NCBI GenBank assembly: GCA_032718475.1 | Contig: JAUCBJ010008984.1 | Coordinates: forward strand, 1 to 64,000 | DNA: 64,000 nt | DNA from: Nemertoderma westbladi | Lineage: Eukaryota; Xenacoelomorpha; Nemertodermatida; Nemertodermatidae | Direction of reading: 5' to 3' | In this document: one piece after another, positions 33,874 through 44,638 of the stretch | How the letters are laid out: each line of letters starts with the position of its first letter | How positions within the stretch are numbered: the first letter of the stretch is position 1 | Program-made: the position numbers and the translations under genes | The notes under the pieces: model-generated | Database searches by the model: none | Told to the model about the DNA's origin: nothing | Seen by the model: only the letters and a program-made list of their open reading frames with translations

Positions 33874-35757
33874 ATATATTATCGGTGTAGCGTTACACCC
33901 AGTAATAACTCGCACCACAATATATATTATCGGTGTAGCGTTACACCCAGTAATAACTCGCACCACAATATATATTATCGGCGTAGCGTTACACCCAGTA
34001 ATAACTCGCACCACAATATATATTATCGGCGTAGCGTTACACCCAGTAATAACTCGCACCACAATATATATTATCGGCGTAGCGTTACACCCAGTAATAA
34101 CTCGCACCACAATATATATTATCGGCGTAGCATTACACCCAGTAATAACTCGCACCACAATATATATTATCGGCGTAGCGTTACACCCAGTAATAACTCG
34201 CACCACAATATATATTATCGGCGTAGCGTTACACCCAGTAATAACTCGCACCACAATATATATTATCGGCGTAGCGTTACACCCAGTAATAACTCGCACC
34301 ACAATATATATTATCGGTATAGCGTTACACCCAGTAATAACTCGCACCACAATATCTATTATCGGCGTAGCGTTACACCCAGTAATAACTCGCACCACAA
34401 TATATATTATCGGTGTAGCATTACACCCAGTAATAACTCGCACCACAATATCTATTATCGGCGTAGCGTTACACCCAGTAATAACTCGCACCACAATATA
34501 TATTATCGGCGTAGCGTTACACCCAGTAATAACTCGCACCACAATATATATTATCGGTGTAGCATTACACCCAGTAATAATTCGCACCGCAATATATATT
34601 ATCGGCGTAGCGTTACACCCAGTAATAACTCGCACCACAATATATATTATCGGTGTAGCATTACACCCAGTAATAACTCGCACCACAATATATATTATCG
34701 GCGTAGCGTTACACCCAGTAATAACTCGCACCACAATATATATTATCGGCGTAGCGTTACACCCAGTAATAACTCGCACCACAATATATATTATCGGCGT
34801 AGCGTTACACCCAGTAATAACTCGCACCACAATATATATTATCGGTGTAGCATTACACCCAGTAATAACTCGCACCACAATATCTATTATCGGCATAGCG
34901 TTACACCCAGTAATAACTCGCACCACAATATATATTATCGGCGTAGCGTTACACCCAGTAATAACTCACACCACAATATCTATTATCGGTGTAGCGTTAC
35001 ACCCAGTAATAACTCGCACCACAATATATATTATCGGCGTAGCGTTACACCCAGTAATAACTCGCACCACAATATATATTATCGACGTAGCGTTACACCC
35101 AGTAATAACTCGCACCACAATATATATTATCGGCGTAGCGTTACACCCAGTAATAACTCGCACCACAATATCTATTATCGGCGTAGCGTTACACCCAGTA
35201 ATAACTCGCACCACAATATATATTATCGGCGTAGCGTTACACCCAGTAATAACTCGCACCACAATATATATTATCGGTGTAGCATTACACCTAGTAATAA
35301 CTCGCACCACAATATATATTATCGGCGTAGCGTTACACCCAGTAATAACTCGCACCACAATATATATTATCGGCGTAGCGTTACACCCAGTAATAACTCG
35401 CACCACAATATATATTATCAGCGTAGCGTTACACCCAGTAATAACTCGCACCACAATATCTATTATCGGCGTAGCGTTACACCCAGTAATAACTCGCACC
35501 ACAATATATATTATCGGCGTAGCGTTACACCCAGTAATAACTCGCACCACAATATATATTATCGGTGTAGCGTTACACCCAGTAATAACTCGCACCACAA
35601 TATATATTATCGGCGTAGCGTTACACCCACTAATAACTCGCACCACAATATATATTATCGGTGTAGCATTACACCCAGTAATAAAATAACTCTCACCACA
35701 ATATCTAATAACGGCGTAGTGTTACACCCAGTAATATCTCGCAACACAATATCTATT
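33874..35757 (+). repeat. 48-bp tandem satellite, right block (~39 copies)
   Basis: Same unit and orientation as the block ending at 27098, resuming at the target duplication. The last two or three units (35690-35757) are divergent, as is usual for array edges. Confidence 0.97.
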
Positions 35758-35812
35758 ATTGTTGTTACCGAACCAAGTATGTTTGCTTTACTCCTTACTG
35801 GTAGTATTAATA

Positions 35813-36779
35813 CTATTGGGACTGAAGACAGCTTTCTGCTGTCTCACAATCACCCCAGTTACTGAACCCAAGAACGGTTCCTATATGTTTGTACTTCGAG
35901 GACAACTCTTCAAACGATTCCGCTTTACTGACACCGAATACCTCCGGATCCCCAGGAGATACTGATCTTTGTGTGTCTGTCTCCTCTGTTACTGATGCTA
36001 TGTGGGCGGGCTCTGGGACTGTGTATAAGGGCTCTGGAACCGTGTATAAGGGCTCTGGGACCGTGTATAAGGGCTCTGAGGCCGTGTATAAGGGCTCTGG
36101 GGCAGTGTTTAAGTAAACACTATAATCAGGCTGGTCTCCATAGCAACAGACATCATAACTAGGACCCCCTATGTTACGATATCGGTACGAATATTGGGTG
36201 ATATCATATGTTTCGTTGTCATTGGCAACCGGTATGTTGTAAGATCGCTGGTTTCGTTCACCACCTGGGGGTGATAACAAGGAGGTTAATTTACTGTGGA
36301 GAGTAAATTTATTGTTTCCCGTGTATTCCAAGTTGTATTGATAGGCCGGTTTGTGATTGGTTGGGTTAGCGCACACTTCTTTCCAGTCATTGGTTATATC
36401 CTCCTGTATTTGAAGACTGATTTCCCATTGGTCGTTTAACAAATATTTCATATCGAAAAGCAACCAATTATTTAATCGTTGAATTCCTGTAATGAGTTCA
36501 GAAAAGATAATTAAACAGGAAATAAATATTACATTTACCTTGACTAATACTTGAATATTAATTAATTTGGAAGAATTTACTTTTACAGTAATAAATCTAT
36601 TTTATTTTACTCGAAAGCTTCATCATAAGGTTTTAAATGATTATATATTATGCGATGACATTGTCAATTAACAGGACCCCGACATGCCCAATTTTTCTAT
36701 TTCTAACCTTCTTGGTAACTAATTGTGTCGTCCAACAGTAGAGTTGGCGAGCCCAGAAATCTCATCTTCATCTGAAATC
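35813..36779 (-). CDS. Last two exons of an unidentified protein gene
   Basis: The minus-strand terminal exon (36486-35813) is open and protein-like: it begins after acceptor TCATTACAG, runs IQRLNNWLLFDMKYLLNDQW..., and ends CLQSQ-stop. A preceding exon (36779-36708, 72 bp, 24 codons, phase 1 at both ends) is bounded by CAATCGCAG and GAAG|GTTAGA and encodes FQMKMRFLGSPTLLLDDTIS and on; its phase fits the last exon exactly, giving a 220-bp intron. The tail carries a short repeat (EPLYTVP about four times), acidic and tyrosine-containing, then a Ser/Glu-rich end. No domain recognised. Upstream exons were not found. The exon joins are inference; coding status is fairly likely from composition, phase and lack of repeats. 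Confidence 0.6.
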
Positions 36780-38070
36780 CTGCGATTGTGGTTTGATAAT
36801 TAAATGATGGCAGGTCGAAACACAAATATTTGTTTAAAAGTACGTGATCTGTAAGAATAAATAGTTGATTGTTACTTCAATAATTGAGTTTGCAATAATA
36901 AATACTATCTCGAAAATCCATCTCGGCAAATTATCAATGTTAATTATCAATGGAGGGGAAGGTGCAGGTTACACTGGCATGCTATTCTAACCAAAACAAT
37001 AAACGAAAGTCAATAGCACAGTTATGTATGTTACAGTTTCTTTTTTACTCGTGATCAGCTTTTTTTTTATTGATTTTATTGATTATTCCTTGGATTCAAT
37101 ATTTTATTGATATATTATTGTGCCCCCCCCCCCCCCCCCCCCACCCCACTCTATCTACAAAATTACAGTCGATATTGTAGCGTTCCCTCGACCAGGATTC
37201 GCACCCTCGCCAAGAGGACCTAAGTGGGACATGGGCCTTATTATTATCATACTGACTGCCCTACGGTACTGCTGTACAGACTGACTCACGGCAACATTTA
37301 CCGGTAGCCTTCTCTGCACGATTGATATTTGATTATAATAATATAATCTTGGTATCACGATTCCGCGTTTTTGATGGGATTGTCATCCCTTCAATATATA
37401 TAATTATCACTATATAAGCTGTTGAGGTTGAGTGCTTCCTAACAAACAATAAATACCGTATATAGAGAGATACAACTTTACAATTATCGCGGTATTAAAT
37501 ATTATATTATTTAATTAATATTATACTTACACGTCATATTTTATTTCCTATCAATATCTAATAGTGATGTACCGGTATACATTAATATACACAATTATTC
37601 TTTCTGAGAATTAGATAGCACCTTATCTTCGTGTTTAGTATAATAAACTAAAGGCCAACTATTTGAAGTTCCTATAATATAATAACTCCAAATCGGTTCT
37701 CCTATAATCGAATGTTTCATGATTGATATGATTTGGCATTGATTGAGTTTGAATGAATGATTTCATTAATATTCCCTCCCCTTGTCTGATATTCCTTAGA
37801 CGGTGTGACTTATCCACTCAAAGATATTAAGTTTAATAAGTATATGTAATACGTAACTATAATAATCATAATAATAATAGAGGTATGTGGCCTAATAGCA
37901 CACATACAGTAGCTGCCAACTGCTGTCTATTTAGATATCCCACAAAGCTTTTGTTTTATAGTCTTAAACGTATTACACACTCACTGCTTGACTGCCACCG
38001 TCCCTCCCACCCATATGGCCCATGCCAACCAACCACTAAGATATTAATGATATTCTCACGTACCTCCCAG
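36780..38070. other. Region between the two divergent genes
   Basis: Lies between the minus-strand unknown gene and the plus-strand CCDC59-like exon, so promoters and missing first exons may be here, but I could not identify them. It contains one copy of a dispersed motif (AAGGTGCAGGTTACA ... CTAACCAAAACAATAAACG, 36959-37005) and a C run at 37123-37142. A weak tRNA-like stretch on the minus strand near 37190 was not accepted. Confidence 0.4.
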
Positions 38071-38236
38071 GGACAGACCGGAAGACCACTCGCTCTAAAG
38101 AGCAAACCCGATTAATTCGCCAGTACGCGAAATTAAAGAAGAAAGCAACCTGGAATGTGCCTGTAGTTGAGTACAGTGACACTGAGGATGTAGAGGATAA
38201 AGAGGATACCAATGTCCTAGACAAAAAACCCAACAG
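38071..38236 (+). CDS. CCDC59: CCDC59/TAP26-like protein, internal exon
   Basis: A 166-bp open exon between a good acceptor (ATTCTCACGTACCTCCCAG) and donor (CCAACAG|GTATCC). It encodes TDRKTTRSKEQTRLIRQYAK, then KKKATWN, then an acidic stretch (DTEDVEDKEDT). The basic RSKEQTRLIRQYAKLKKK helix resembles the segment 'RRKLKIQQSYKKLLRK' of vertebrate CCDC59 as I recall it. Its exit phase (2) matches the entry phase of the exon at 44383. The 5' part of the gene (first exon) was not found. The link between the two exons is inference from phase, strand, order and family architecture. Confidence 0.6.
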
Positions 38237-38924
38237 GTATCCCAAACATTTTATAAATAATAATTTAACGACTTACAAAACTGTCAAAGATAAGTTTATT
38301 TTTTTCTAATAAATTTGTTGACCTTTATTTGTATCGTATTTTTTCTTAAGTAATTACTTTTTAAATTAACTAATTTTGAAATTTTACTTTTTATCATTAT
38401 CACTGTAACCTGCTCTTTTCCATTAATTGACAGTTTTAGCATTGAGTGAGACAAACATTAATTATTTCTTCGATTTGGGATTAGCGAAAATAGAACGTTT
38501 AATTACATTGGACTATCTATGAAATTGATTTTATTATTATTTAATTACAAAAATAGATCCGCTACCTTAATAAAATATATCTCATCCAACTATCTATAAA
38601 TAATGTTACCAGGTAACACGTATTGAGATAATTCTAAATATATTCGTACTATGCTGAGGTTATTGGTTCATGTTATTTTATTGATTTAATTAAATTTATT
38701 GTTATTATTACAAATGAGAATTGAATTTAGAGACATTTTACAAAAAACATGAATAAAATAGCGTGATTACTGTTATCATTGACACTATAAAAACGATACG
38801 AAAATGCGTAAATACGAAAATACGTAAATTTTTATTCGTATTATACAATTCGAAAACCTATTTCTGATATACGAAATTCAATAAGATAAAATACAAAAAT
38901 CGTATCGTATCCTGTCCCTGGCCC

Positions 38925-39305
38925 CAGTTAAATCTAACACTAGTTAAACCAAACCCAGCCCTAGTTAAAAATAACCCTATTTAAATCTAACCCTAGTTAA
39001 ATCTAGCCCTAGTTAAATCTTTTCCCAGTTAAATATAGCCGTGGTTAAATCTAACCCTAGGTAAATCTAGCCCTAGTTAAATCTAGCCCTAGTTAAATCT
39101 TTTCCTAGTTAAATCTAGCCGTAGTTAAATGTAGAGTTGTAAAGTGCATGTAAAGTTGGTGTAAAGTTCATTATATTCCTAGTTAAATCTTGCCATAGTT
39201 ACAATCTAGCCCTGGTTAAATCTATTCCTAGTAAAATATATTCCTAGTTAAATCTAGCTCTAGTTAAATCTAGCCGTGGTTAAATCTTTCCCTATTTAAA
39301 TCAAT
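38925..39305 (+). repeat. 16-bp repeat array, left block
   Basis: Degenerate tandem copies of AGCCCTAGTTAAATCT with frequent variants (TTTTCC, AGCCGT). The array stops at 39305 where a retrotransposon fragment begins and resumes at about 43921, so the two blocks look like one array split by insertions. Confidence 0.85.
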
Positions 39306-39475
39306 TATTGATCTCGATTGCTGCAAAGCTATACAATAGAATTATATTAAATCGCATCAGGGATCCCATTGAGAGGCTGCTCCGTGGAAATCAGAATGGG
39401 TTCCGTAAAGGTCGTGGGACCATGGAGCCCATTTTGGCACTTAGAAGGATAATTGAAGAGTTATCAAAAATGTAA
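39306..39475 (+). pseudogene. Non-LTR reverse transcriptase fragment
   Basis: Translates to LISIAAKLYNRIILNRIRDP, then NQNGFRKGRGTMEPILALRR, the conserved RT segments 1-2 of RTE/CR1-like elements. It is cut off at the 5' end by the 16-bp array and runs into a stop (SKM-stop) after about 55 residues; the catalytic Asp motifs are absent. Confidence 0.85.
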
Positions 39476-40138
39476 GCGGATTCAATTCCACTTCATTACC
39501 CACCAGAAAATGGGACCAGTGGCATTTTAGCAATATGTTGGGGATACGAGATTACCAATATTAATCTCGTCTCATAACCAACATTGGGGGGGGGGGGGGG
39601 GGGGGGCGACACAAGCCCCAAAGCCACAGAGAGAGGTGGGAGGTAAAACCACCTCGGAGGGAGAACACAGCTAGTAAAGGCTAGCGGCGGGGGGAAACAC
39701 TCACAGGGAGTGCCAAAGTGACAATTAGTATATTAGCCAATAGTTGGGAGGGAAGCACGTGATTAGAGATAAGAAAGCATCTATTGGGTACAGAGGGCCA
39801 AAGTAAAGTAAGAGGTGAAATCAATATTCATGTGTGTTAATCATATATTATCCTACATTACTGATTTACCGGTCAGTTGATTCAGTTACTCAGTCAGTGC
39901 AGACCGGTCATAGTTAATGACCGTCACCGCCATTAACAATTAACCTGTTTGCATCATGTAACATCTGCTATTACATCTGTATCACTACCGACGTGCTATT
40001 ATCATCTGCGTTATCAATATTGAGAAACAACAAAACTCTTATTGTTTTCCCCAACGGCCTTCGGCCAAAGCAACTAGCACGACTGCCCCGCAGAACGGTA
40101 AGAAAATAAGAGATAGTAAGAAAATAAAGGGTATGTAG
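39476..40138. other. Intronic unique DNA with poly-G tract
   Basis: Includes a G run at 39586-39606 followed by a GC-richer stretch to about 39720. No gene recognised. The last 8 bp (GTATGTAG) are the left half of the target duplication of the next element. Confidence 0.45.
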
Positions 40139-40680
40139 AGGAGTTGAAACAGAGACCTGTCACTGATCTCTGGATTCTCCGGGCAATTTTTTGGTCTCTG
40201 GATAGGTCTCTGGTTCCCGGGTATTGAAAACAGACATTTTACCCAGAGATCAGAGAAATAGATATTTAAAAATAGATCCTGTACAACACAAAATGTGAAA
40301 TGAAGATTATTTTTCACAAATTTTTTACAATTAATTATTTCTTTAAGTTTAACTATTTTTCATACACCACTTCAACACAATTATACATTCACTTTTACAC
40401 TATTTCTAATAAATGTACCTATAATCTTCTATTTAATTAATTTAAGGTGCGTTTAATTTTAAGTTAAATTAGCACCCAAAGATGGTTCTTATTTAAGCAT
40501 AAGGGCGCTTAATTTGAGCACTCATAATGTTTAAAAGTGAAAGAAAGGGCTGATCTCCATTCAATTTGTTATAGGATAGATAATATGACGACCAAATGGA
40601 GAGAACGAGCGTAACGAGGCTTGTAAATGGGGCGAGTAGAGTACTATACCTGTGCACTAAGTATTCGTAAATGACTAAGG

Positions 40681-40962
40681 GTTCCACCTTGGTGTAGTGG
40701 TTGCATTGAATTCACATCTCCTGTAGGTCGTGGGTTCGATCCTCACATGGGCCAGGGCAGTTTTCGTTTCGGCACGAATGCTTTAAAGGGACCAGCCAGG
40801 GCGCATCTCTGCCTTGCATCCTTAAGTGGTAGCTAAATGAGTACTGGAGTTTCCTCTGGGGAGTAAAGTTCTGGGGGGACCGCACTGGAAATAAGTCGTC
40901 AGACTTTGTGCGTAATCCCTGGCCTAGCGGCCGAAGAAAATTTACTTTTTTTTACTTTTTTA
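40681..40962 (+). mobile_element. tRNA-derived SINE
   Basis: RNA polymerase III promoter boxes are clear: box A TGGTGTAGTGG (40690-40700) and box B GGTTCGATCCT (40733-40743). A tRNA-unrelated body (GGTAGCTAAATGAGTACTGG near 40830) and a simple-sequence tail of TTTACTTTTTTT type (40938-40962) follow. No tRNA cloverleaf beyond the boxes is needed; this is a SINE, not a tRNA gene. Its body resembles SINEs I know from marine deuterostomes, but I cannot name the family. Confidence 0.85.
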
Positions 40963-41635
40963 AGTTTATAGTATATTGAAATGTATATAATTTGAACAAT
41001 TGTAAAATAAGTGCCTTTAATTAACAAAGTACCGGTACCTATGGGGCAAAACAAATTAATGTAACATATTATTAACAATAACAAAATAAGAACGAATTAA
41101 TAAACAAATAACCAAATTAATATTATTTAAGCCCCCCAAACTGTACGTGCGCTTATTTTCTTACAATGGGTAAGGGTTGAAATGGGTTGGATTTACTGTA
41201 ATTCAGCCATAGAAAAATAGTTCTCAGTCTGTATGTGTACCTGTTTGTGCTATAGGGGTCTAATCAAATTGTAAGTATAAAAATAAGGCAGTGATTTTTT
41301 ATGTCAATTTATTTAACTTTTTTTGTCACTTTTTTTTTACGAATTATGCATTATGACTTTTGTTGTCCATTTAATGACTTTTATTGTCACTTTTTATGTA
41401 TGTATTTCTTCAAACTGTCAGACTGCTGATTTCTGGACTGTCAGACAGTTGATTTCACTATGCCTGTGCCAAAACATTCCATGATTCCATGATTTATAGA
41501 CTATGAGATAGATTTCCATATGCGCCTGTGGTAAAAAGACACTCTATATTTAATAGTTTGTGGTTGTTGTCGATAATCGATTACCACATGACGTAGCAAA
41601 ACACTCATTTTATAGCCAAAAACAATTACCAATTG

Positions 41636-42210
41636 ATGGAAAGGAGCAGGTTAAGGCCGAGTTTTCTAACCAAAACAATAAACAGTCACTTTACCAAATC
41701 AGGGAAAGGAGCAGGTTACAGAGACGGGATTTTCTAACCAAAACAATAAACGATCATTTAACTAATTGAGGGAAAGGAGCAGGTTACAGAGACGGGATTT
41801 TCTAACCAAAACAATAAACGATAACATTACCAATTGAGAGAAAGGAGCAGGTTACAGAGGCGGGATTTTCTAACCAAAACAATAAACGATAACATTACCA
41901 ATTGAGGGAAAGGAGCAGGTTACAGAGGCGGGATTTCCTAACCAAAACAATAAACGATCACTTAAACTAATTGAGGGAAAGGAGCAGGTTACAGAGGCGG
42001 GATTTTCTAACCAAAACAATAAACAGTCACTTTACCAAATCAGGGAAAGGAGCAGGTTACAGAGACGGGATTTTCTAACCAAAACAATAAACGATCATTT
42101 AACTAATTGAGGGAAAGGAGCAGGTTACAGAGACGGGATTTTCTAACCAAAACAATAAACGATCATTTAACTAATTGAGGGAAAGGGGCAGGTTACAGAG
42201 GCGGGCCTTC
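41636..42210 (+). repeat. ~68-bp tandem repeat, about 9 copies
   Basis: Units of 64-69 bp with GGAGCAGGTTACAGAG and CTAACCAAAACAATAAACG, separated by variable AT-rich linkers (GATCATTTAACTAATTGA or GATAACATTACCAATTGA). Single copies of the same core occur at 25148, 36959, 55878 and 56722. Confidence 0.92.
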
Positions 42211-42940
42211 TGTGCTGTTGGAAGTAGTGGAGCCGCTATCCGTAACACTCAGACAGTAGTCATGATCCATTATTGATTATAAAACTAATACAGTAAGGCC
42301 TAAATTATGTGAAAGGTATATCCACGTTTTCCACAATCCTGCAATCCAGTTTCGCCTATCAATTATTTAAAATTTATTAGCACAACCGGTAGGCCTACCA
42401 TTACCGTATTTAAATGGTAGGCTACACAGTAGGCCTATAGCAGTACCAGTGCCGGTACCGGTACTAAAATACAGAAATACCTGCTTTATACCTACATCTG
42501 TACATACAATACAGCAAAATAGTGCTATATATATACTGACTGGTACTGATAGCCTGAGAGAACAGCAGTAGAGAAACCGGTAGCATGGAACCTAACATTA
42601 GACTTTTGGATGACATAAAAAATAAAAAAAAATTGACAAAAAAAGGATAAAAATGGACAATAAAAATTATTGCGTAAAAATAATTAAAGTCTCTGATCTC
42701 CGGCTCTGGTCTCCGGTATTTTTCAAAATAATTATCCGGGTAGGGCTCTGGTTTACCGGGATTAAGAAAAACAGGTCTCTGTTTCAACTCTAGCATGTAG
42801 GCATACCATAGCAGTAGTAGGGTACATAGTAAGAAGGAAGTAGAAAGGTAGATAGGATAATAGCACAGACAGGGGGGAACATAAGAAAAATAAAATAAGA
42901 CTACAGAAAAATTGGCACTTTGGGGGTGGTAGAGAACACT

Positions 42941-43139
42941 AGGACATTGTGAAGCAGTGGCGATGGGCCAGCTCATGGGCCTTGTCTGCCACACGCCGAT
43001 GGACTGGGGCAAGTTCCGGGAGGAACACGGAGCAGGCACAGGACATTGTGAAGCAGTGGCGATGGGCCAGCTCATGGGGCTTGTCTGCCACAAGCGGATG
43101 GACTGGGGTAAGTTCCGGGAGGAGTACGGAGCGGAATTG
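42941..43139 (+). repeat. 99-bp tandem duplication (two copies)
   Basis: AGGACATTGTGAAGCAGTGG starts a 99-bp unit present twice (42941 and 43040), frame-neutral at 33 codons. The region is coding-like and GC-richer than its surroundings. It is probably part of a retrotransposon ORF; no domain recognised. Confidence 0.85.
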
Positions 43140-43153
43140 GCGAACTCACTGAA

Positions 43154-43920
43154 ATGGGGAGCGAGACCAGGGAAACAGGAGGTGTATCAGTTCCGAAGAG
43201 GAGCGATAAAGATATATCAGAAGAGATATATCCTATAGGAGGACTGGATAATGATAGGTTCACTAAACCTATTCATTGTCGTGGTTATCGGAAGAGAGCC
43301 GACGGCGTTTCTGCTAAACTGGATAGAATTAAATCAATGTTTATAAAACGTATGCTCTGTTTACATAAATCCGCCTCCGCAACTTTAGCACTACACTGGG
43401 TTAATGAAAAGACTTTCATTGAAGATATAATCGAAAAATCCCCAAACTCTCTAGACACCGAAATTCTAGAACAATACAAAGAATTCAGACGACTGCGTGA
43501 ACTGAACTTTGAAGTGCAGAAGTATCGTAACGGTCCAGCGTTCGAATCTCTTATCTTGGAAATTAACCAAACAGAATAACCGTCATGTAGTAACCAGGGC
43601 AACAGCACATGGATTCCACCACAAACTGTGTGTTAACACCCAGCTCTTTCATGATCTAGACTCGACCTGTATCTGTCGATTCTGTTATCAACCCTGCTCT
43701 TATCGGTATCACTGTCTAGAATGTCCGTTGGCCCCAAAATGGTCGCAGCTTGCATCTAGTTAAACTCCCACCATATTAATTAATAGTCGATACCCTCCTA
43801 GCGAGCTCCTATTCTAATTCTTTTTGTGCTATTTATATATGTTGTTAATGTTAATTGTTAACCAATAATTATTATTAATATAGATTTACCGGACCGGAGG
43901 TGTATAAGAAAAAAAAAAGT
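43154..43920 (+). pseudogene. 3' end of a non-LTR retrotransposon, frameshifted, with poly(A)
   Basis: The frame 43154-43579 contains AKLDRIKSMFIKRMLCLHKS. The story continues in another frame to 43763 with RATAHGFHHKLC and CICRFCYQPCSYRYHCLECP. Together these match the post-RT thumb-to-zinc-knuckle order (CxxC...HxxxC) of non-LTR elements related to the R1/R2 group. A one-base frame change near 43575 separates the parts. An A run of 10 at 43910-43920 after about 150 bp of 3'UTR is the expected retrotransposition tail. The 5' end is truncated or rearranged. Confidence 0.7.
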
Positions 43921-44340
43921 TAAGTCTAACACTATTTAAATTTAACCCTAGTTAAATCTAACTAGTTAAATCTAGCCCTATTTAAACACAGCCCTAGTTA
44001 AATCTAGCCCTAGTTAAATTTAGCCGTAGTTACATCTAACCCTTGCTAAATCTAGACCTAGTTCAATTTTTCCCTAGTTAAATCTAACCCTATTTAAATA
44101 CAGCCGTAGTTAAATCTTTTCCTAGTTAAATCTAGCCGTAGTTAAATGTAGCCAAAGTTAATTATATTCCTAGTTAAATCTAACCCTAGTTAAATCTAGC
44201 CCTTAGTTAAATCGTTCCCTGTTTTTGAAGTTAAATATATTCCCATTAAAATCTATTCCTAGTTAAATCTTTTCCTAGTTAAATCTTTTCCTAGTTAAAT
44301 CTTTTCCTAGTTAAATATATTCCTAGTTAAATCTAGCCCA
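43921..44340 (+). repeat. 16-bp repeat array, right block
   Basis: The same CCTAGTTAAATCTAG-type units as at 38925-39305, starting directly after the poly(A) run and ending about 40 bp before the acceptor of the last CCDC59-like exon. Confidence 0.85.
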
Positions 44341-44382
44341 CGTTTATATTTTCAAATGAAATATTTTGGTATTTTTTTGTAG

Positions 44383-44638
44383 AAAAGCCGGGAAAACGAC
44401 TTCTATAGCCAATGCGATTAGGGAGAGAGAGGAATTAATGAAGAGGAGGGAAGATGAGAGATTACAGAGGTTTACCGAAGCCGAAGAGAGAAAACGTTTA
44501 AAAAAAGAAAGAGAAACATTACAGAGAGAAACTTACAGGAAGCTTAGTAGAAAAACATCTAAAGGCCAACCCGTTATGAAATACCAAATGGAGAATATTC
44601 TTGAGAAAATACAGCGAAGTATGGGGAAAAATACATAA
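44383..44638 (+). CDS. CCDC59: CCDC59/TAP26-like protein, last exon
   Basis: Begins after a strong acceptor (TTTTTTTGTAG at 44372-44382). It encodes 84 residues: KAGKTTSIANAIREREELMK, a long charged helix (RREDERLQRFTEAEERKRLK), then RKTSKGQPVMKYQMENILEK and IQRSMGKNT-stop. The helix followed by 'K-T-x-K-G-Q-P-x-x-x-x-Q-M-x-x-x-L-x-K-I-Q' is the C-terminal signature of the CCDC59/TAP26 (Fyv7-like rRNA-processing) family, nucleolar proteins linked to 18S rRNA maturation and, in mammals, to TTF-1. The last 11 codons plus stop are also the first unit of the 52-bp satellite that follows, so the whole array would lie in the 3'UTR or just beyond it. Confidence 0.85.

Larger units (their letters stand above)
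40139..42792. mobile_element. Degraded hAT-like transposon, 2,654 bp
   Basis: The left end AGGAGTTGAAACAGAGACC and the right end GGTCTCTGTTTCAACTCTA are inverted repeats, identical for about 19 bp apart from the outermost bases (the right end matches hAT TAGAG). The flanks are GTATGTAG and GCATGTAG, an 8-bp target duplication with one mismatch. Both subterminal regions carry many TCTCTGG/CCAGAGA words. There is no transposase frame. It contains a SINE and a 68-bp tandem array, acquired inside it. Older than the hATs at 20-22 kb, judging by the damaged ends. Confidence 0.7.
38237..44382 (+). other. Putative 6.1-kb intron of the CCDC59-like gene
   Basis: Joins two phase-compatible exons. Content in order: unique AT-rich DNA; 16-bp repeats; an RT fragment; a hAT-like element holding a SINE and a 68-bp tandem repeat; a non-LTR 3' end with poly(A); 16-bp repeats again. 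It is therefore largely accumulated transposon DNA. Confidence 0.5.

Noticed and set aside
35759-36162. Plus-strand frames of 62-75 codons
   Set aside because: Shadows of the better-supported minus-strand exon with the EPLYTVP repeat.
37160-37360. tRNA-like or SINE-like stretch on the minus strand (GGTGCGAATCCTGG resembles box B)
   Set aside because: No convincing box A at the right distance and no tail; too degenerate to call.
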